A stretch of DNA of 9,884 bases from Methanosarcinaceae archaeon (GTDB lineage: Archaea; Halobacteriota; Methanosarcinia; Methanosarcinales; Methanosarcinaceae): positions 1 to 9,884 of the forward strand of contig JAGAEB010000034.1 in assembly GCA_017613335.1 (NCBI GenBank), given 5' to 3'. Shown one piece after another: positions 5,379 to 9,884 of the stretch (positions within the stretch are counted from its first letter, which is position 1; each line of letters begins with the position of its first letter). The notes under the pieces were generated by a model. That model made no database searches. It saw only the letters and a list, made by a program, of their open reading frames with translations, and was not told the DNA's origin. The position numbers were made by a program, and so were the translations under genes.

Positions 5379-6629
5379 TCAGTATTTTTTGTATATCCTG
5401 TTCGCTTCTTCTTCCGCGATCCTTATGACGTCTCTGAGCGGGATCCCGGATTCTGCGGCAGCGGTGCGGCAGTTTTCATATTCGGCGGAGACGTGGATGA
5501 CGGATCCGTCGGAAAGCCTGGCGATCTTGACCGGGATCCGGAACTGTTTTCCGGCAACGGAGATTTCCGTTTCGGCGATCTCGCGTTCGACGGTGATGCG
5601 GTGTTTCGTCGGGATGACGCGGACGCCGAGCGTGCCGGTCTCGCGGATGATCTGTTCGGCGAGTCTTTGGGAATCAGAGCCTTTGCAGACGACCCGGATC
5701 ATCTGGCCGGGTCTTCCTTTTTTCATCGTCAGAGGAATGACTGCGGCGTCTCTGGCGCCGTTTTTCATGAGGCTTTCGATCAGGTTTCCGATGACTTCGC
5801 CTGTCACGTCGTCGACGTTCGTTTCCAGGATCTCGATCTCATCTTTGGCGAACAGTTCAGGCGTTCCGGCGGTTTCAAGGACGGAAGTCCTCAGAACATT
5901 CGGGGACTTCGTTTCCGCTTTGCCTGAGCCGTAGCCGACTGCGATCACTTTTTCTGGCGTCTGACCGCTGCCGGATACCGTTCCGGATCCGTACTTTTTC
6001 GTGAAATAAGCCAGAACGGCGGCGCCTGTCGGTGTCAGGAGCTCGCGGTCGCCTCTGCTGTAATACGGAAGGCCGCTTTCTTTGAGGATCTCAAGGACGG
6101 CCGGCGCCGGGACCGGCAGTTCTCCGTGCATGCAGTGGACGGTCCCGCCGCCGACGTTGACCGGGAGGCAGCGGACGGAACTGAGATGCAGCTTCGGATA
6201 TTTGTTCGTGAAAAGATCGTAAAAAGCCGTGCAGCAGCCGATGATGTCTGCGATCGCATCATCCTGCCCGGTTTCATGAAAATGGAGATGATCAATGTCT
6301 GTGTGATGGACTTTCGATTCCGCCCGGGCGATGATCCCGAAAACTTCCGCGGCATCATTTTCGATCTCAGCAGGCAGTCCGGCCGCTCTGACAGCCGCGA
6401 TGATCTCATTCAGATGTCTTTCATTGTTCCCGGAGCGTTCTTCAAAACAGATGTCCGTTGCGGAAATACCGGATCTTTCGATACGGCGCATACTGAATTT
6501 CACATCCGCGCAGCGCTCGGCGTATCTGCGGATCAGGTCGGCATCTGCGCCGAGATCGATGAGAGAGCCGATGATCATGTCACCGGAAGCGCCTGAAAAA
6601 GGTTCGATAAAAAGAGTTCTCTGCGTCAT
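5379..6629 (-). CDS. larC: LarC, nickel insertase for the nickel-pincer cofactor
   Basis: A 416-residue LarC-family protein. It shows EPFSGASGDM (9-18), HFHETGQDDAIADIIG (117-132), GGGTVH (160-165), ELLTPTGAA (197-205), ETNVDDVTGE (269-278), KKGRPGQ (303-309) and ETGTLGVR (330-337). LarC inserts nickel into the pyridinium dithiocarboxylic mononucleotide in a CTP-dependent step, the last in making the cofactor of lactate racemase (LarA). In Lactiplantibacillus it is split into LarC1 and LarC2 joined by a ribosomal frameshift; here one uninterrupted frame encodes the whole protein. Starts at 6629, 6635 and 6638 (ATG ATG ATT ATG) are all in frame. The one at 6629 fits the family's N terminus best. 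None has a convincing ribosome binding site, and a run of nine A lies just upstream in the mRNA. larC is the last gene of the leftward operon, 34 bases after larB. Confidence 0.93.
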   Translation of the reverse strand: MTQRTLFIEPFSGASGDMIIGSLIDLGADADLIRRYAERCADVKFSMRRIERSGISATDICFEERSGNNERHLNEIIAAVRAAGLPAEIENDAAEVFGIIARAESKVHHTDIDHLHFHETGQDDAIADIIGCCTAFYDLFTNKYPKLHLSSVRCLPVNVGGGTVHCMHGELPVPAPAVLEILKESGLPYYSRGDRELLTPTGAAVLAYFTKKYGSGTVSGSGQTPEKVIAVGYGSGKAETKSPNVLRTSVLETAGTPELFAKDEIEILETNVDDVTGEVIGNLIESLMKNGARDAAVIPLTMKKGRPGQMIRVVCKGSDSQRLAEQIIRETGTLGVRVIPTKHRITVEREIAETEISVAGKQFRIPVKIARLSDGSVIHVSAEYENCRTAAAESGIPLRDVIRIAEEEANRIYKKY

Positions 6630-6663
6630 AATCATCATTCGTTTTCTGATTTTTTTTTGATCC

Positions 6664-7464
6664 TTATGCCGGTTTCCCGGCGGATCTCCGGGCGGCGGCG
6701 GCTCTGTTCGCAATGCCTGCGGCGCAGGCGCCGGCCGTAAAGCCGGCGTCGATGTTGACGACCGAGATCACGGAGCAGGACTGGAGCATCGCATAAAGCG
6801 CCGCTTTTCCGCCGGCGCCGGCACCGTACCCTGTCGAGACCGGAAGGCCGATCACCGGCGCATCGATGATGCCCGCAACGACCGTCGGAAGCGTTCCTTC
6901 GCGGCCGGCGGCAACGACGATCGCATCCGGTTCTGCTTCTTCGAGTTTATGCATCTCAAGGATCAGACGGTGGTAGCCGGCAACGCCGACATCATAGATC
7001 TCGACTGTCTCACAGCCCATCTCCCGGGCGGTCATGCAGGCTTCTTCGGCGATTCTTATATCTGCCGTTCCCGCCGAAATGACGGCAACGACGCCGCCTG
7101 TTTTCCGGATCGTATCCGGTGTCATCCTGCCGTTGTGGACGACGATCGTTGTGCCGTAGCGGCCGGCTTCGATCTGTTCCGGCGAAAATGCTGCCGTGAT
7201 CTTTTCATACTGCGTGCGGCTGACTCTCGTCACGAGGGAGCGTTTTCCGGCGGCGGCGTGCGCTTTGAGGATCATGATCAGGTCGTCGTCTTCTTTTCCT
7301 TCGGCAAGGATCGCCTCAGGAACGCCTGTTCTGCGGCACCGGGCCGTATCGATCTTGGCGATATCCGAGACCGCCAGAAATCCGAGAGAGTGTATATTTT
7401 CAGAAGCCTCTTCAATCGTCAGTTCGCCGTTTTTGTATTTTTCAAGAACGTCCTGAATGTCCAT
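6664..7464 (-). CDS. larB: LarB, NaAD carboxylase/hydrolase of nickel-pincer cofactor synthesis
   Basis: A 266-residue LarB-family protein with a PurE-like C-terminal half. It shows NGRMTPDT (111-118), VISAGTADI (128-136), AAGREGTLPTVVAG (185-198), STGYGAGAGG (210-219), MLQSC (226-230) and VVNIDAGF (235-242). LarB carboxylates the pyridinium ring of nicotinic acid adenine dinucleotide and cleaves the phosphoanhydride to release AMP, the first committed step to the nickel-pincer nucleotide. A cysteine forms a covalent adduct in the characterised enzyme; C230 is the likely counterpart, though I could not align it. The start at 7464 is secure: GGAGG lies 6 bases upstream. The frame stays open to 7548, but that would overlap the preceding gene and lacks a ribosome site. 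The gap to the upstream nucleotidyltransferase is 59 bases. Confidence 0.94.
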   Translation of the reverse strand: MDIQDVLEKYKNGELTIEEASENIHSLGFLAVSDIAKIDTARCRRTGVPEAILAEGKEDDDLIMILKAHAAAGKRSLVTRVSRTQYEKITAAFSPEQIEAGRYGTTIVVHNGRMTPDTIRKTGGVVAVISAGTADIRIAEEACMTAREMGCETVEIYDVGVAGYHRLILEMHKLEEAEPDAIVVAAGREGTLPTVVAGIIDAPVIGLPVSTGYGAGAGGKAALYAMLQSCSVISVVNIDAGFTAGACAAGIANRAAAARRSAGKPA

Positions 7465-7470
7465 GTTTTT

Positions 7471-7475
7471 CCTCC
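7471..7475 (-). promoter_or_regulatory. Ribosome binding site of larB
   Basis: GGAGG on the - strand, 6 bases before the larB ATG. It is the strongest Shine-Dalgarno match in the window, in contrast to larC, which has none. Confidence 0.85.
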
Positions 7476-7523
7476 GTGGAGACAGATCATAAATGGGAGA
7501 TGAGAAGATGAAATTTACCGGGA

Positions 7524-8540
7524 TCATATGTCGAGGGAACGGATCCATTCGTTTTCCGGTTCTCTTTTGGTGCCGATGACGATCCTTGCTGTTTCGCCGA
7601 GGTCTTCAAGGATGCCGCAGGCTTTTATTTTCTCCCCGGCCGATGCCTGTCCGGCATAAGTGTGCGTGTAGGAGAAGATCTCAGAGACGGTAAAAGATTT
7701 CCCGCTGACCGTGACTGTTTCCGGTCTGATGCGGAAGATCGCGGGGCTGTCGAAAGCAAATGTGTCGTCGGTGACGACGGCTTCGGTCTCCGCGATACCG
7801 ATATCTTTTCCGCGCTTCGGTCTTTCGCCGATCATGTCATAGGACCGGACGAAGAGAAGATCGAAATAAGTAACGTTGTCACCGGATCCGTCTTTTCCGA
7901 TCATGCCGCGGTTTCCTTTGCGGATCTCATGTTTCATGAATAAGTCGAATGTCATGGGCGATTTCCTTTTCTCATACACTTTCCGCCAGACGTCTTCATT
8001 CAGTTCGCGGATACCTTTGATGTTTTTGTCTTTCAGGCCGCCCGGGCCGTTGAGGATATCGCGCGCTTTGTACCAGTCGCGTCCGTAAACGAGAAAATCG
8101 ATGTCCGATGTTTCATCGTTGAGGCCGGCGGCGATCGATCCGGTAATGCCCATGGAGGATGTGTCGAGGCCGGCGTCTCTGAAAGCAGTAATGACCGCAA
8201 GGGCTCTGTCGTGGACGATCTCTCCGTTCAGGATCTTTCTGACGGTCCCGTCGGGGCGGATGACTTCGGCGATCGCGTCGCGCGGGACGAGCGGCACGTC
8301 GGCCGTCATTTCCGGGTGGTGTTTTTTCATGTAGGCCATGCCTTCATCAAACGACATTTTCCGGAATCTTTTTCCGTCCTGTCTGCGGGTACGGTTTCCT
8401 TCCGGGTCGGGCAGATAGCGGAGAACGGCGCGGATGCCTTCTTCGGGGTGGAAATAGTCGCAGACGGCAAATATCATGTCGTCTTTCGTGACAAGAAGGT
8501 CGCGCAGGCGCGGATCTTTGTTTCCGGGAATATTTTCCAT
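7524..8540 (-). CDS. Archaeal pol-beta-type nucleotidyltransferase of unknown target
   Basis: A 338-residue protein with a DNA polymerase beta-like nucleotidyltransferase core in the middle: GITGSIAAG (131-139), DIDFLVYG (146-153; D146 and D148) and YFDLLFV (225-231; D227 as the likely third carboxylate). This is the GS...DxD...D signature, so the enzyme looks active and would transfer a nucleotide or nucleotidyl group with two metals. The flanking regions (1-110 and 255-338) are not domains I can name, though the whole resembles predicted nucleotidyltransferases found in methanogens. The substrate is unknown. The start at 8540 is supported by GTGATCC (8549-8543), complementary to the archaeal 16S 3' end; it overlaps the stop of the preceding radical-SAM-like gene, indicating translational coupling. 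Its place between that gene and larB suggests a link to cofactor or nucleotide chemistry, which is inference. Confidence 0.82.
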   Translation of the reverse strand: MENIPGNKDPRLRDLLVTKDDMIFAVCDYFHPEEGIRAVLRYLPDPEGNRTRRQDGKRFRKMSFDEGMAYMKKHHPEMTADVPLVPRDAIAEVIRPDGTVRKILNGEIVHDRALAVITAFRDAGLDTSSMGITGSIAAGLNDETSDIDFLVYGRDWYKARDILNGPGGLKDKNIKGIRELNEDVWRKVYEKRKSPMTFDLFMKHEIRKGNRGMIGKDGSGDNVTYFDLLFVRSYDMIGERPKRGKDIGIAETEAVVTDDTFAFDSPAIFRIRPETVTVSGKSFTVSEIFSYTHTYAGQASAGEKIKACGILEDLGETARIVIGTKREPENEWIRSLDI

Positions 8541-8545
8541 GAGGA

Positions 8546-9790
8546 TCACTCTGTGCGCCCGTTGTCTTTCAGGAAATCCCGGATCCTGGCGGCGTATTCC
8601 GGGTCTGCGTTCGGGTGTTCTTTTCTTTTCGTCCGGAAGATTTTTTCTTTCTGCATTCTTCTGAGGCAGACGGAAAGGTCTTCTTTTGTGATGTTGCCGT
8701 AAGTCAGCGGAATGTAGGGGTCCGGGTGGACGTTCCCGTCGACGTCGATGTGCGCCCAGCGCCTGCCTGCCATGTAGCCGAACATTTCGCCTTCGAAGAA
8801 CGTGTTCGAGAAAATGCGGGGGCGGGACGGATCGGGGTCGGCGTTCGTTCTTCTGTAAAATTCAAGGATCGTCCGGCGGCCGTCGTCGTCCATTCTTGCC
8901 TGCCCGTCGGGTCCGGGAATCGATTCCCAGACGGAGAATTCGTGAACGCCGAGTCCGGCCGCGAATTCGTAAAGGCCGGCCAGTTCGGGGACTTTGTCTT
9001 TGTCGACGTGCGTTGCGACCGTGACGAGAAGACCCGCGTCCAGTCCCGCGCGGATGGCGCTGACAGCTTTTTCAAAGGCGCCCGGGATGCCTCTTTTTCT
9101 GTCGTGGACGGATGGGTCGGTGGAATAGAGACTGACGAGGAGCGTCTGGAGACCTGCTTCTTTGAGCTGTTTCATCTTTTCAGGTGATATATCGAGTCCC
9201 CATGTATAACACATGACGACGGCTTTTGATTTGTCGACATAGGAAACGAGATCGACGATGTCGGCCGAAAGGAGCGGGTCGCCTTCCGTGAAAGTGATGA
9301 CGACGGCGCCTTCTTCAAGCGCCTGATCGATGCCGTGTCTGATCATGTCAGCGTCCGGCTCCGGACCGGGCGCGCAGTTCGGATTGTGTTTCCGCGTCAC
9401 TTCGAAGGAAACGGTCTCCGGCACGAAATGCCCCGAGGCGCATCTGATCTCGGCTTTCATGAGGCGTGTGAAAACCGGCCCCGGGACCGGCGGCAGCCAC
9501 GCTGACGGATAAATGCATGAATCCGTGACGAGCGCCGGTTTTTCTTCTTTAAAACGGCCGTTCATCATTTTCAGGACAGGCACAGCGACCGGTTTCAGGA
9601 TCCCTTTCGAGGATAAACGGATCTTTCCGGAAACGATATCTGAAAAAACCGTCAGTCCGGGCATATGATAAATTTCAACGGGTTTTCCGGATTTTTCCGG
9701 AAAAGAGTCCGAAAGAGAATTCGGGAGAGAATTCGGAAGAGAATCCGGGAGAGAATCCGAAAGAGAATCCGGAGATTTGTTTTCAGACAT
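8546..9790 (-). CDS. Radical-SAM-like protein with degenerate cluster and SAM motifs
   Basis: A 414-residue protein; residue numbers here count from the upstream ATG at 9811. Residues 131-300 follow a radical SAM barrel: FEVTRKHNPNC replaces the usual ...TRKCNxxC, TFTEGDPLL (173-181) replaces TFTGGEPLL, and SLYSTDPSVHDRKRGIPGAF (227-246) matches the common SLDG...HD..RG.pGsF segment. The three cluster cysteines are H142, C146 and G149, so a normal SAM-binding [4Fe-4S] cluster cannot form by the known mode. The C-terminal DGNVHPDPY (358-366) has D364 where related proteins often have cysteine. The frame is intact, so this looks like a repurposed family member rather than a decayed gene. The N terminus carries a Ser-rich repeat (16-37). 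The start at 9790 is chosen because the TATA box at 9828-9840 predicts initiation near 9808; the ATG at 9811 is possible if leaderless. It is first in the operon with the nucleotidyltransferase, larB and larC. Confidence 0.8.
   Translation of the reverse strand: MSENKSPDSLSDSLPDSLPNSLPNSLSDSFPEKSGKPVEIYHMPGLTVFSDIVSGKIRLSSKGILKPVAVPVLKMMNGRFKEEKPALVTDSCIYPSAWLPPVPGPVFTRLMKAEIRCASGHFVPETVSFEVTRKHNPNCAPGPEPDADMIRHGIDQALEEGAVVITFTEGDPLLSADIVDLVSYVDKSKAVVMCYTWGLDISPEKMKQLKEAGLQTLLVSLYSTDPSVHDRKRGIPGAFEKAVSAIRAGLDAGLLVTVATHVDKDKVPELAGLYEFAAGLGVHEFSVWESIPGPDGQARMDDDGRRTILEFYRRTNADPDPSRPRIFSNTFFEGEMFGYMAGRRWAHIDVDGNVHPDPYIPLTYGNITKEDLSVCLRRMQKEKIFRTKRKEHPNADPEYAARIRDFLKDNGRTE
9705..9776. repeat. 12-bp tandem repeat (6 copies) inside the radical-SAM-like gene
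   Basis: Six units of the type gaatccgggaga follow one another without gaps (9705, 9717, 9729, 9741, 9753, 9765). On the - strand each encodes the tetrapeptide Ser-Leu-(Ser/Pro)-(Asp/Asn), giving a flexible, acidic, low-complexity segment near the N terminus. Twelve bases keep the frame, so copy-number change would alter only linker length. Confidence 0.93.
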
Positions 9791-9827
9791 TGCCAAAATG
9801 ATCACGGGCATAACAGAGGCGGTTATT

Positions 9828-9840
9828 GGATAATAAATGT
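9828..9840 (-). promoter_or_regulatory. Probable TATA box for the radical-SAM-like / larBC operon
   Basis: Read leftward this is acatttattatcc, sharing GATAATAA (+ strand, 9829-9836) with the ATPase promoter at 2378-2385. Initiation is expected near 9808, between the two candidate ATGs of the first gene. An 11-base palindrome GCGGAATCCGC (9866-9876) lies upstream and may bind a regulator. No gene is seen between 9812 and the window end. Confidence 0.5.
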
Positions 9841-9884
9841 TTTATGACGGACCGGAAAGGCGGCTGCGGAATCCGCCGGATGGA

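Noticed and set aside
5379..6629. Programmed frameshift or split in larC as in lactobacilli
   Set aside because: The frame is continuous and contains all expected LarC motifs from N to C terminus.
5379..6713. Longer LarC start at 6713
   Set aside because: It would overlap the end of larB by 50 bases and adds a Pro/Lys-rich stretch absent from the family. The protein proper begins at MTQRTLFIEP.
7465..7523. Internal promoter before larB (tttatga-like stretch)
   Set aside because: The distance to the ATG would leave no room for the GGAGG site in the transcript, and the element is a poor TATA match.
6664..7548. Longer LarB start at 7548
   Set aside because: It would overlap the nucleotidyltransferase gene, lacks a ribosome site, and adds residues not typical of LarB. 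The GGAGG before 7464 decides the start.

Overview
The window looks like a euryarchaeal chromosome, most likely a methanogen of the Methanomicrobiales type. This placement is an inference. The grounds are TATA-like boxes in place of bacterial -35/-10 pairs, ribosome binding sites of the GGAGG and GGTGA/GTGATCC kind that fit the archaeal 16S 3' end, a poly-T terminator, and protein families common in methanogens (HdrD-type CCG iron-sulfur protein, archaeal nucleotidyltransferase, LarB/LarC). GC content is roughly 50%.

Layout from left to right. (1) A leftward pair: a CDC48-like AAA+ ATPase with an unrecognised N-terminal region (2310-1003), followed 32 bases later by a PhnP-like metallo-beta-lactamase-fold hydrolase (970 to beyond the left edge). 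The hydrolase frame runs without a stop into a 13-bp tandem repeat at 1-124. (2) A divergent regulatory region of 314 bases (2320-2633) with a TATA box for each direction, several inverted repeats, and a leader before the rightward operon that could fold in two exclusive ways. (3) A rightward operon: a GlcD-type FAD oxidase (2634-4016) and an HdrD/GlcF-type protein with two [4Fe-4S] motifs and two CCG domains (4071-5186). Together these look like a D-lactate (or other 2-hydroxyacid) dehydrogenase. (4) A convergent intergenic region with a strong hairpin terminator (5276-5320). (5) A leftward operon read from the right edge: a radical-SAM-like protein that has lost its cluster cysteines (9790-8546), an archaeal pol-beta-type nucleotidyltransferase (8540-7524), larB (7464-6664) and larC (6629-5379).

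LarB and LarC make the nickel-pincer nucleotide cofactor of lactate racemase and related LarA enzymes. Their position tail-to-tail with a D-2-hydroxyacid dehydrogenase suggests a lactate-handling module: racemisation by a LarA encoded elsewhere, then D-specific oxidation with electrons passed to the CCG subunit. The most unusual content is the first gene of the lar operon. Its fold signatures are those of a radical SAM enzyme, but the CxxxCxxC motif reads H-x3-C-x2-G, GGEP reads EGDP, and the C-terminal segment has PDP where PCP is often seen. Together with the nucleotidyltransferase it forms a candidate undescribed accessory unit for lar cofactor or nucleotide chemistry. larA and larE are not in the window.
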